NCBI RefSeq assembly: GCF_052050035.1
Contig: NZ_CP189882.1
Location: 4,650,001-4,714,000 of the forward strand
Reading direction: 5' to 3'
Length of the DNA stretch: 64,000 nucleotides
Origin: Symbiopectobacterium purcellii_A
Lineage (GTDB): Bacteria > Pseudomonadota > Gammaproteobacteria > Enterobacterales > Enterobacteriaceae
The stretch's first letter is position 1; each line of letters starts with the position of its first letter. Position numbers and translations under genes: made by a program. Under the pieces are notes generated by a model. It was not told the DNA's origin, searched no databases, and saw only the letters and a program-made list of their open reading frames with translations. Shown here piece after piece: positions 47,596 through 55,854 of this stretch.

Positions 47596-48549
47596 TTAAT
47601 CCATCAGTGCATTAATCTCAGCATCAGACACCCCAGTAGACATTTTGACAATCGCCCGGGCTTTGTTGAATAATTTAACATGCTGATTTACATAATTATT
47701 ATAACACTTCAACAACTAAGTTTTCCAGCCGTAATGCTTTTTATTGTGCTAACTATTTGATTTGTCGTTCTAACAAAATACATTCTCTGTACATGCATTC
47801 TACCTAAAGAAGATGTAAATCAAACGGTTAAATTATTCAACAAAGCCAATCGCCCGATCAACGCCGTTGGCCAGAAGCTGGCGCGCTATGGTTCTGGCAG
47901 ATTCTTGCCTACCTTTTTCTATGCCCTTTTCTATGCCTCGCTGTTCGCCTAGATGAATGCCTTTTTCTATACCCCTCTGTTCACCAAGTTTCTCGCCCTC
48001 TTGCCGTAACTGCTCTGCAATGGTCATCACAACCTCCCGATAATCAGTTGCTGTTTCCGCAATCTGATGCAAAAATTGCTTTGCATCAGAAGTATTTCCT
48101 CGTTTTACAATATAACATATTAATCCTCGAAATAGCTCCGGCTGCAATACCCACTGATTGAGCAAGGATGCTATCTCATGACTTAACTCTAGCATATCGC
48201 GGGTACGGATATGCTTCATCACCAGTTCCATCAGGGCAACATGTCGATGTGTGACAATCTCCTCGTCCGGGATGGCCGTCACGTCAACCAGAGGAAATGC
48301 CTGCATATAAACCGACTTTGCCAGTTCCGGATCAGCAAAACAATCCAGACAATGGGTACTGTAGGGATACGGCGAAGTTTTACCTTGATAAAACAACATC
48401 GCTATCACCACTGGCAAGGTGTTGTTGCCCTGCTCAAGGTGCCGCAGCATGGCAGCAACCGCATACCTTAAAAGCCTAAATGCCATCAGTTTTTCAGGTC
48501 TGCTCTGATGTTCGACAACACAAGTTAGCACTACGACAGCCTTTTTCAT
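47596..48549 (-). pseudogene. Rpn/YhgA-like PD-(D/E)XK nuclease, truncated and split
   Basis: From VVEHQSRPEKLMAFRLLRYAVAAMLRHLEQG through the family middle and a repeated LGEQRGIEKG tail. MITE-A (47659-47847) interrupts the tail after NGVDRAI, and the original end is VKMSTGVSDAEINALMD. The N-terminal catalytic region before EHQS is missing, replaced by a piece of a different gene (see 48494). Rpn proteins promote recA-independent recombination. Inactive here. Confidence 0.85.
47659..47847 (-). repeat. MITE-A copy 9 (in the rpn-like gene)
   Basis: 9-bp duplication AATCGCCCG at 47650-47658 and 47848-47856. Opposite orientation to the copy 87 bp away at 47383; same subfamily as the copy at 26151. 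Confidence 0.96.
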
Positions 48550-48610
48550 GGACTATCGTTTTTAATTCTTGATATTGCTCATCGGTTACTCTGAATCTTA
48601 GCATTTTCAT
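48494..48610 (-). pseudogene. MobC-like ribbon-helix-helix protein, N-terminal fragment
   Basis: 38 codons from ATG 48610: MKMLRFRVTDEQYQELKTIV followed by an unrelated tail that overlaps the rpn-like sequence in another frame. The 'LRFRVTDEQYQELK' opening is typical of relaxosome accessory proteins (MobC type) that bind oriT. The oriT-like site lies about 175 bp upstream of it. Identification from a short stretch only. Confidence 0.6.
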
Positions 48611-48784
48611 CGCTTCATATCAGCCTTTTCAAAGTGATGCATTTTTGGTGTAAAAATGACATAAAAGTCATATTACGATGTAATAATGACGTACTAAAAA
48701 CGTACAGCTAATTTTTTTGTTGTAAAAGTGACGTATTTTTGATGTTTAACTATTTTTACCCCCAAGAACCCCGTGTAGCGGCGG
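48611..48784. other. AT-rich region between the mobC fragment and the oriT-like site
   Basis: 174 bp with several short GACGTA/GTAC repeats (for example two copies of ACGTAC near 48690-48705 and TGACATAAAAGTCA). It could hold relaxosome protein sites or the mobC promoter. No gene seen. Confidence 0.4.
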
Positions 48785-48836
48785 GCGTAGCGTCGGAAAA
48801 TGGCACATTTTGGGACGCTACGCATATCCTGCATCG
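48785..48836 (+). other. Predicted conjugation origin (oriT, MOBP-type nic)
   Basis: A perfect 10-bp inverted repeat, GCGTAGCGTC (48785-48794) and GACGCTACGC (48814-48823), is followed directly by ATATCCTGCATCG. The TATCCTG^C core is the nick-site consensus of MOBP relaxases (RP4-type), giving a predicted nick between 48831 and 48832. The mobC-like fragment and a plasmid nuclease lie on either side. No relaxase gene is in the window. Confidence 0.72.
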
Positions 48837-48840
48837 TGCA

Positions 48841-49380
48841 TTAATATGTGGGTTTTGTGTCCATTGCTTCGCTCCATAATCGATTAAATTCTCGAGTGTA
48901 CTTTTCTGCAATGTCTGGTCGGTTACGCAGGTAAATCACATTTTCCGCGTTACGAAATGCGGCACTTTTTGTGTAATTAAACGAGCCCGTTTCGATGGAA
49001 TGGCCATCCACAATCATAAACTTGTTGTGCATAATCGCATACTTGTCATTGAGTCTTACTGGTACGCGGTGATTTGCCAGATAGGTCACAGCGGTATACT
49101 TTCCGCCGTTCGATTTCTTATCGGCAACCACACGGACATTGACGCCTCGCTGTTGGGCGTCAACAAGGGCTAATGCAATCGGCTTGCTGGTAAATGAATA
49201 GGCGGCAATATCAATCGATGTTTTCGCCTCTTCAATGGCAGTCAAAACTATCTCCTTTGCCGTCCTCCCTGGTGAAAAACCCACTTCCACATCCTGAATA
49301 CTCGTACTGGCTGAAAGCGGAGATGTGAAGGTCAGAAATAATGAAAAAATTGCAGCGGTTACTTTTACTGGTTTACTCAT
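48841..49380 (-). CDS. PLD-family endonuclease, Nuc-like, exported
   Basis: 179 aa. Signal peptide MSKPVKVTAAIFSLFLTFTSPLSA, then one phospholipase D motif: HNKFMIVDGHSIETGSFNYT (His, Lys, Asp of HxKxxxxD, then the GSFN). A single motif means it acts as a homodimer. It matches the Nuc nuclease of conjugative plasmids such as pKM101. Probably periplasmic, EDTA-resistant. ATG 49380 overlaps the stop of the upstream gene, so they form an operon. Intact. Confidence 0.85.
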   Translation of the reverse strand: MSKPVKVTAAIFSLFLTFTSPLSASTSIQDVEVGFSPGRTAKEIVLTAIEEAKTSIDIAAYSFTSKPIALALVDAQQRGVNVRVVADKKSNGGKYTAVTYLANHRVPVRLNDKYAIMHNKFMIVDGHSIETGSFNYTKSAAFRNAENVIYLRNRPDIAEKYTREFNRLWSEAMDTKPTY

Positions 49381-49720
49381 CGTTAGCAGCACCTTGATAG
49401 TGAGAGTCGCTATTTTCTTCTTCTCTGAGCAAAACCGCAAGGAGTCGGTGAAAAGGCATCACATAGTGAAGCATTGACGTTATCGCCTCACCTGCACAAG
49501 CCATCACCCAAAGCCCCACAAAAAAGGGAATGGTATAGTTATCAGGTGCCGTAAAATGCTTATCAAGATGATAATACATGATAATGCAACCCAATCCGCC
49601 AATCACAAAAATAAATCCCTTAAACGCATGTAAAAAGGAAAAGAATGTGACCGTGGCTATATGCAGCATATTCGCAAGTGTGATTCGCAAAGCAAACCAC
49701 AACCAGAGAATGCCGGTCAT
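49373..49720 (-). CDS. Small membrane protein of the plasmid-like block
   Basis: 115 aa from ATG 49720 (MTGILWLWFALRITLANML), three hydrophobic segments (about 4-30, 35-50, 64-84) and an acidic C-terminus (LREEENSDSH). I recognise no family. IS256 begins 3 bp upstream, so the true N-terminus may be lost. It overlaps the nuclease gene by 8 bp. Confidence 0.6.
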   Translation of the reverse strand: MTGILWLWFALRITLANMLHIATVTFFSFLHAFKGFIFVIGGLGCIIMYYHLDKHFTAPDNYTIPFFVGLWVMACAGEAITSMLHYVMPFHRLLAVLLREEENSDSHYQGAANDE

Positions 49721-49723
49721 GAT

Positions 49724-49868
49724 GAGTCTGTAAAGAATTTCGTGTAAATGGCTCCATCGCTTAACCGGAAATCCGATCTCCATACATCAACATGAATTGG
49801 CTCATAGCCGGTTTCCAGTCTCTGATTGGTAGGGTCCATTTAGCCGAGATATTATGCAAGGCTAGGCT
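49724..49868 (-). mobile_element. IS256 fragment (older variant), right end
   Basis: 145 bp from the end GAGTCTGTAAAG to a CTAG at about 49861-49865, where ISg had inserted before ISa arrived. Confidence 0.88.
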
Positions 49869-50924
49869 GGCTTTGTTGAATAAATCGAACTTTCAGGGGA
49901 TCACCGGATCAAAGCACTATCATCGCTCCCGATAGCAGCTCCCCATGGCAAAGCAAAAGTTTAAAATCACCAACTGGCCCACCTACAACAAAGCACTCAG
50001 ACAACGCGGCTCCCTGACGGTCTGGCTTGATGAGTCGGCCATCGCTGCATGGACTGACAGTGCTTCGCCTGAAGGTCGTGGTCGGCCGCTTTACTACACC
50101 GATATGGCTGTTACCACGGTTTTGATGATAAAGCGCGTGTTTAACCTTTCGCTCCGGGCATTACAGGGCTTTGTCGACTCGGTTTTTACACTGATGAGCC
50201 TGCCACTGCGCTGCCCGGACTACTCTCTGGTCAGTCGGCGGGCAAAAACCGTCAGTATCAGCATAAAAACGCCAACGCGTGGTGAAATCTCGCATCTGGT
50301 CATCGACAGTACCGGTCTGAAGGTCTTTGGCGAAGGTGAATGGAAAGTCAGGCAGCATGGGGCTGACAGACGAAGAGTGTGGCGCAAGCTTCATCTGGCA
50401 GCAGACAGTGCGACGCATGAGATTATCTGTGCCGACTTATCGCTCAGCGGAACGACAGATGCGCAGGCACTGCCGGGCCTGATTAACCAAACCCACCGAA
50501 AAATCAGGGAAGTGTCAGCAGACGGTGCTTATGACGCCCGTTACTGCCACGATGCGTTGCTAAGAAAGAAAATCAGGCCCCTTATCCCGCCGCGAAGCGG
50601 AGCCAAATACTGGCCGGACAAGTACCATGAACGTAACCATGCGGTGGCGAATCAGCGTCTGAGCGGGAGTAATGATATGTGGAAAAAGAAAGTGGGTTAT
50701 CACCGGCGTTCAGTGGCAGAAACAGCGATGTTCCGCATAAAAACTTTGCTGGGTGGCCATCTGAGCCTGCGTGACTATGAGGCTCAAGTAGGTGAAGCCA
50801 TAGCGATGGTCAAAGCGCTGAACCGTATGACGTTGTTGGGTATGCCACACAGCGTCAGGATAGGATAACAGGTGTAGCAGAGGGAGTCATCCTGTCGGCT
50901 AATTCTGATTTATTCAACAAAGCC
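49869..50924 (+). mobile_element. ISa copy 4, complete with target duplication
   Basis: 1056 bp, 9-bp duplication GGCTAGGCT at 49860-49868 and 50925-50933, spanning the old IS256/ISg junction. Best intact example of ISa here. Confidence 0.96.
49945..50868 (+). CDS. IS903-like IS5-family transposase, 307 aa
   Basis: Intact, with the DDE blocks VIDSTGLK, VSADGAYDAR and RRSVAETAMFR. Probably an active source element, since its copy keeps both duplications. Confidence 0.95.
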   Translation: MAKQKFKITNWPTYNKALRQRGSLTVWLDESAIAAWTDSASPEGRGRPLYYTDMAVTTVLMIKRVFNLSLRALQGFVDSVFTLMSLPLRCPDYSLVSRRAKTVSISIKTPTRGEISHLVIDSTGLKVFGEGEWKVRQHGADRRRVWRKLHLAADSATHEIICADLSLSGTTDAQALPGLINQTHRKIREVSADGAYDARYCHDALLRKKIRPLIPPRSGAKYWPDKYHERNHAVANQRLSGSNDMWKKKVGYHRRSVAETAMFRIKTLLGGHLSLRDYEAQVGEAIAMVKALNRMTLLGMPHSVRIG

Positions 50925-51126
50925 GGCTAGGCTGTGTCCCTTAATTACGTAACCGGGCGTAAAACAAGCGGATGCAGCCCAGTTTCACCATTGCTAGATA
51001 GTTTCTTGCCGTTTATTCATAACGTGTGGCAATCCGTCTATATTCCTTTAAACGGCCAAAACATCTTTCTACAACGTTGCGACGGCGATAAGCATCACGA
51101 TAAAGTTGTGAGCGTCCATCTGAAGC

Positions 51127-52435
51127 GAGACTGTAAAATAATCTGTGTAAATGGCATTTTGAGGAAAACCTTCAAAGGATAACAAAATGCCTATCAGCAA
51201 CGAACTTATTGACCAACTGCTTCAAGATTGTCACTCCCCTCAGGATCTGCTGGGTGAATCAGGCCTACTCAAGGTGCTGACTAAAAGACTGGCGGAACGG
51301 GTTCTTCAAGCTGAGATGGAGATGCACCTTGGGTATGCTAAGCATGACCCGGCAGGTAATCATTCAGGCAACTCCCGCAATGGCAAGACATCCAAGAGCG
51401 TACGTAGCCAAAATGGGGAGATCGAGCTCGATATTCCGCGCGACCGCAACAGTACCTTCGAGCCGACACTGATCGGTAAGAACGAAAAACAGCTTAACGG
51501 CTTCGATGACCGCATTATTTCTCTCTATTCCAGAGGGTTATCAACCCGTGATATTCAGGCACACTTTAAAGAAGTCTACGGGGTCGATGTTTCCGCTGGC
51601 TTCATTTCTCAAGTGACCAATGCTGTGATGGATGACGTTAAGCGCTGGCAGCAACGGCCGCTGGATGCGCTTTATCCCATTGTTTACCTTGACTGTATTG
51701 TGGTCAAAAGCCAGGACGGCGGAGCCGTGGCCAACAAGTCTGTTTATGTGGCCCTCGGCGTCAACGGCCAGGGCGAAAAAGAGCTGCTGGGGCTATGGAT
51801 AGCCAAAACTGAGGGGGCCAAGTTCTGGTTATCTGTGATGACAGAACTGAAAAATCGTGGGCTAAAGGACATCTTCGTCGCCTGCTGCGATGGCCTGAAA
51901 GGCTTTCCTGATGCCATTGAAGCTGTTTACCCGCATACGCGGGTACAGCTTTGCATTGTGCATCAGGTGCGGAACTCGCTGCGCTACGTCGGCTGGAAAG
52001 AGCGTAAGGCCGTTGCTGCTGACCTGCGCACCATCTATAGTTCCGCAACGATAGAGGGCGCTGAAGAGGCCCTGGATGCCTTCGCGGCCAAATGGGATGA
52101 GCAGTTCCCGACGATCAGCCCGTCGTGGAGAAATAATTGGGAACGTCTCATCGTCATTTTTGACTTTCCGCCGGAGATCCGCAAGGTTATCTACACCACC
52201 AACGCGATAGAGTCGTTAAATGCTTCATTGCGCAAGATAACGAAAACGCGACGAATATTTCCAACGGATGACTCGGTGATAAAATTACTCTATCTAGCCT
52301 TGCATAATATCTCTGCTAAATGGACCTTGCCAATCAGAGACTGGAAACCTGCTATGAGCCAATTCATGTTGATGTATGGAGAACGAATCTCCGGTTAAGC
52401 AATGGAGCCATTTACACAAAATTCTTTACAGACTC
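51127..52435 (+). mobile_element. IS256, complete copy in ISg
   Basis: 8-bp duplication TCTGAAGC at 51119-51126 and 52436-52443. 1309 bp. Confidence 0.96.
51187..52398 (+). CDS. IS256-family transposase, 403 aa
   Basis: Intact. Differs from the 6869 copy at a few positions (RVLQAEMEMH, AVMDDVKRW, SVYVALG, SATIEG). Catalytic blocks complete. Confidence 0.95.
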   Translation: MPISNELIDQLLQDCHSPQDLLGESGLLKVLTKRLAERVLQAEMEMHLGYAKHDPAGNHSGNSRNGKTSKSVRSQNGEIELDIPRDRNSTFEPTLIGKNEKQLNGFDDRIISLYSRGLSTRDIQAHFKEVYGVDVSAGFISQVTNAVMDDVKRWQQRPLDALYPIVYLDCIVVKSQDGGAVANKSVYVALGVNGQGEKELLGLWIAKTEGAKFWLSVMTELKNRGLKDIFVACCDGLKGFPDAIEAVYPHTRVQLCIVHQVRNSLRYVGWKERKAVAADLRTIYSSATIEGAEEALDAFAAKWDEQFPTISPSWRNNWERLIVIFDFPPEIRKVIYTTNAIESLNASLRKITKTRRIFPTDDSVIKLLYLALHNISAKWTLPIRDWKPAMSQFMLMYGERISG

Positions 52436-52651
52436 TCTGAAGCCAGTTTTTCATTTGATTTTCGGGGAATAACCTCTCTTATCCCTTTTCTTTTCAACTC
52501 GTTACGGAGTGCATTGCCAGAGTAGGCTTTGTCAGCCAGTACCGCATGACCACGACGCTTCATGCTACCGTTCTGCCGTTGCACGCCAATGCCGTCCAGG
52601 AGTCGTAACGCGAACAGGCTTTCGTGAGCCTGCACAGCACTCAGTACGATA

Positions 52652-52743
52652 TAGCCAAGCGACATTATTTTGATAACAGCCAGCTATGCTTCTTTGCCGC
52701 ATATCAGGGCATAGGATGTAATCATTTTTAAGTCGGTTGGCTA
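52652..52743 (-). repeat. MITE-E copy 8 (92 bp, in ISg)
   Basis: TA at 52650-52651 and 52744-52745. The uninterrupted ISg target (aaatatcgtactgagtg) is present at 41961. Confidence 0.95.
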
Positions 52744-53060
52744 TATTTAGCGGTATGCCGCTTCCGTCAGTCGCCATGTGGATTTTGGTGCCATAACCAC
52801 CTCGTGAGCGACCCAGGCTGTTATCGTTGGTAATATCGGGATGTTTTTTTGAGCGCCAGCCGCACATTTGAACGCACGGATATTGCTGCCATCCAGCGCA
52901 GTGGCTGACCAGTCAACAAGTCCATGAGCATCAAGAAATGAAAGTAACCTATTAAAAATAATGTTAATAACTCCAGACTTTGACCATCTATTGAAACGGT
53001 TATAAACGGTTTTCCATGGGCCGTAACGTTCAGGTAAATCACGCCATGGGGCACCTGAAC

Positions 53061-53276
53061 GGTGCGTGTAAAGGTAGTTGTCGCCCCAGTTGATTCATAC
53101 GGCCTGTTTTTCCCGTTCCGGATTTAGCCACACTTCGTCCTGCCGCTCCCAGTTTCTTGTTGGCCCTGACCAACGATGCGGGTTCTGCATTTTTGCTGCC
53201 TCATACACCGATTTTCGCTTTACCAGCAACTGGCTGTCTTCGCCTCTGTGCCGCTGGCCCGGCGTGACATACCGGA
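53061..53276 (-). mobile_element. IS3-family F3, right-end fragment
   Basis: 216 bp, minus strand, encoding the OrfB tail (RYVTPGQRHRGEDSQLLVKRKS... to EREKQAV) and the right end (ggtgcgtgtaaaggtag). The extra GGTGCG shared with the end beside pncA helps to place the true terminus. Confidence 0.85.
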
Positions 53277-53465
53277 GCCCCATTCCCACTCGAAACGCAA
53301 CAAAACGGTAGAGGCTTATGCCACCAGTAAGTGCGTTAAAAATACCTCATTGGGGGAACGATAGCCCAGCGATTTTCTGCCCCTTGTATTGAGTATGTGT
53401 TCGAGTTCGGCAATCTTACGATGACTGACCTGACTGAAGTCTGTTCCCTTTGGGTAAAAACGTCG
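53277..53465 (-). mobile_element. IS30 type 2, 3'-end fragment
   Basis: From the end GCCCCATTCC to the RRFYPKGTDF codons, then cut by IS630 at a TA. Confidence 0.88.
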
Positions 53466-53467
53466 TA

Positions 53468-54347
53468 TAGCCAAGCGACTTAATTTTGATTACACCATAT
53501 GGACTGAGAACAAACTCTCTGTATCGCAACCCATCTCTCTTTTTTTGCTTTTTGCTTGTGCCCATTTATGCTCAATTGGGTTAAGATCTGGCGAATATGT
53601 AGGCAAATACTCCACCATATACCCTGCATCGATGATGACTTGTTGAATATTATGTTTTTTGTGAAAAGTGGCATTGTCCATCATGATTACACTGTTTTTA
53701 GGGAGTACTGGGATAAGGACTTGTGTGACCCAGGCATAGAAAACATCGCTGTTAATATTGATATCAAATAATCCGATAGCAAACAGCGTTGTGCCTAATA
53801 AAGCGCCGATAACATTTGTTCTTCCCCTAGCTCCCCAGTTCTTCAGGCCAAAACACCGTTGACCTTTTGGGGAATAGCCGTGAGTCCGTGGGGTATCGTG
53901 TGAAAAACCACTTTCATCAATAAAAACAATAGGTTTACCTTCTTTTTCATACTGTTGTTTTTTTTGTTGAAATCCCTGCCGGGCGTTTTCGTCGGCTTTC
54001 GGATGACGTAGAGTTTTTTTTATAGGTCAATCCCAGCTTTTTAAGCGCTTGCCAAATGGCCTTCTGACAAACGCCAAAACGCTCTGCACGTTCTTTTTGG
54101 TAAGCATCTGGATATTGTTCAACATCTTTTATCAACTCGGATTTATCGATCTTTCGCTGACGCGTGGTCGATGCTTTTGACTCTATTTGATTAATCCAAC
54201 GCGATACAGAGGCAGGGCCAATCCGAAATTGCTTCGCTGTTTCTCGGATACTCAACCCTTCGTTTTTCCGTGTAGATATCACTTTACGTCTAAAATCAAT
54301 TGAATAGCTCATTTAAATAATGTAATCAAAATTAAGTCGTTTAGCTA
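53468..54347 (-). mobile_element. IS630 copy (880 bp), frameshifted
   Basis: TA on each side (53466-53467 and 54348-54349). The slippery run has eight bases (near 54015), so the transposase stops at 121 residues. Left flank IS30 type 2, right flank IS21. Confidence 0.92.
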
Positions 54348-54349
54348 TA

Positions 54350-54773
54350 GCATCAGATCTGCGGCTGTGACGAACCGAATACTCATTCCGGCCATCGCGG
54401 CTCTGTAGCCGAGTGCTGTCGCCAGGTGCCTTTTACCTACCCCGGACGGACCCAGCAAGACCAGGTTCTCCTGACGCTCGATAAACGCCAGCCCGGCCAA
54501 CTCCTGGATCTGACTGCGAGGTACGCCACTCGCAAAGGCGAAATCAAACTGCTCCAGCGTCTTGATCACCGGTAGGCCTGATAAACGCAAAATAGTCTGC
54601 CGGCGCCGTTCGTTCAGCACATCATGCTGAAGCTGTAAAGCAGCTTCAAGGAAGTCGGCATGAGTGCCGTTGCTGTCGATCGTCGTCTGAGCAACGGCGG
54701 GCCACTCAGCCGGTAATCTATCGAGCTTAAGCTGCTCGCAGAGCGCTGCGATACGATCATGCTGGAGGTTCAT
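54350..54773 (-). pseudogene. istB: istB, IS21 ATPase helper, 3' truncated
   Basis: MNLQHDRIAALCEQLKLDRL..., with the ATP-binding loop read as LLGPSGVGKRH: the Thr/Ser that normally follows GK is Arg, which should abolish nucleotide binding. It ends after RFVTAADLML at IS630. Its ATG overlaps the istA stop (ATGA). Confidence 0.85.
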
Positions 54774-55677
54774 GCTTCTACCTCCAGTAGCGCCTGATAC
54801 GTAGCCAACGGGTGCTGGAGACTCTCTGTGGGTATGGGGCGCGAGCAACTCGCCGGTACCGGTGGAGGCAATGCCAGTGTTATCTTCGGCAATGGCAACA
54901 ACGCAGCCCGCTCACGCGGCATGCGTTGTTCAGGCGGAATACCGGTGGTGCCATGTTTACGGGTGTTGGCAACGGTGATCCACCACTCACCAATGCGTGC
55001 ATTAGCCGCGGGGACGTCCAGTATCAGCCCAGCCTGGCGAAACGTGGCGGCAAGCGGCACAACAAAGCTGTTCTTGAGGTAATGGTTGAAGCGTTCGACC
55101 TTGCCCTTAGTCTTGGCGCGGTAGGGACGGCAAACTTTAGGCGTAAAGGCATACTTCTCAGCCAGTTGCATCAACTGAGGGTTCCAGCGATGCTTGCCGG
55201 GCCCGTAGACATCACGCTCAATAATGATGGCCTTGGCGTTGTCGAACAGCAACTGATGCGGAGTTCCGCCAAAGAACTTAAGTGCAGACTCAATGCCGTC
55301 ACACCAGGCGGCGGACTCCTGGTTGCTGTAGAACTTGACGAAAGTCGCCCGGCTCCAGCCCAGCGTAGCGACGAAGGCCAGCAACGGGTTATGGCCCTGC
55401 CTGACGATGGTGAAATCAACCTGCATCTGTACGCCGGGTTCGGTCTCAAAGCGCGTGACCGCCTCAGTAACGGGCTGCTTCATGGGGTGTAGAAATGCGG
55501 TAAGCATGCTATAGCCGCCATCATATCCCCGTTGGCCTATCTCGCGCAGCAGCACACTGGCCGGTATCCACTGTGGTCTGGCAGCAGCAACGCGCTCGAG
55601 AACATACGGCTTGAACGGGTCAAGCTTGCATGTTCTAGGCATACGCGGCTTGTAACGCATGTCAGCCACCGGTAGTG
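54770..55677 (-). pseudogene. istA: istA, IS21 transposase, 5' truncated
   Basis: Open from PLPVADMRYKPRMPRTCKL to LEVEA. The rve core has Asp in GVQMQVDFTIV, Asp in LLFDNAKAIII and Glu in KGKVERFNHYL. The N-terminal 50 or so residues with the helix-turn-helix are lost at the IS30 fragment; an artefactual frame continues into it. Confidence 0.88.
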
Positions 55678-55854
55678 GCCCCATTCCCACTCGAAACGCA
55701 ACAAAGTGACCCACTTGCCAGAGTCGGATAAAATCACCGTTCTGGCCATACTGGAGAGCCTGTTGCATGCAGGGAAAACATCTGACTCAGAAAGAACGGT
55801 TCTACATCGAAAAGCGGCGTGGTGAAGGTGTCAACCAAGCTACCATCGCCAGAG
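55678..55854 (+). mobile_element. IS30 type 2, 5'-end fragment
   Basis: From GCCCCATTCC through MQGKHLTQKERFYIEKRRGEG to 'accatcgccagag'. It retains the uninterrupted site into which MITE-E copy 2 inserted elsewhere. Cut by F1. Confidence 0.88.

Larger units (their letters stand above)
50931..53060 (-). mobile_element. ISg copy 2, split by IS256 and MITE-E
   Basis: The right end (GCTGTGTCCCTTAATT) is at 50931, following CTAG. On the minus strand the C-terminal part reads DGRSQLYRDAYRRRNVVERCFGRL but has a TAA within RYE*TARNY. IS256 (51127-52435) and MITE-E (52652) interrupt it. The 5' end is lost at 53060, where F3 begins. Confidence 0.85.
54350..55677 (-). mobile_element. IS21 fragment (istA and istB, both truncated)
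   Basis: Cut by IS630 at the istB 3' end and by IS30 type 2 near the istA start. The sequence matches the IS21 piece at 42959-43613. Confidence 0.88.

Noticed and set aside
48640..48780. CRISPR-like or iteron array in the AT-rich region
   Set aside because: The short GACGTA/GTAC repeats are irregular in length and spacing; no direct-repeat/spacer pattern.
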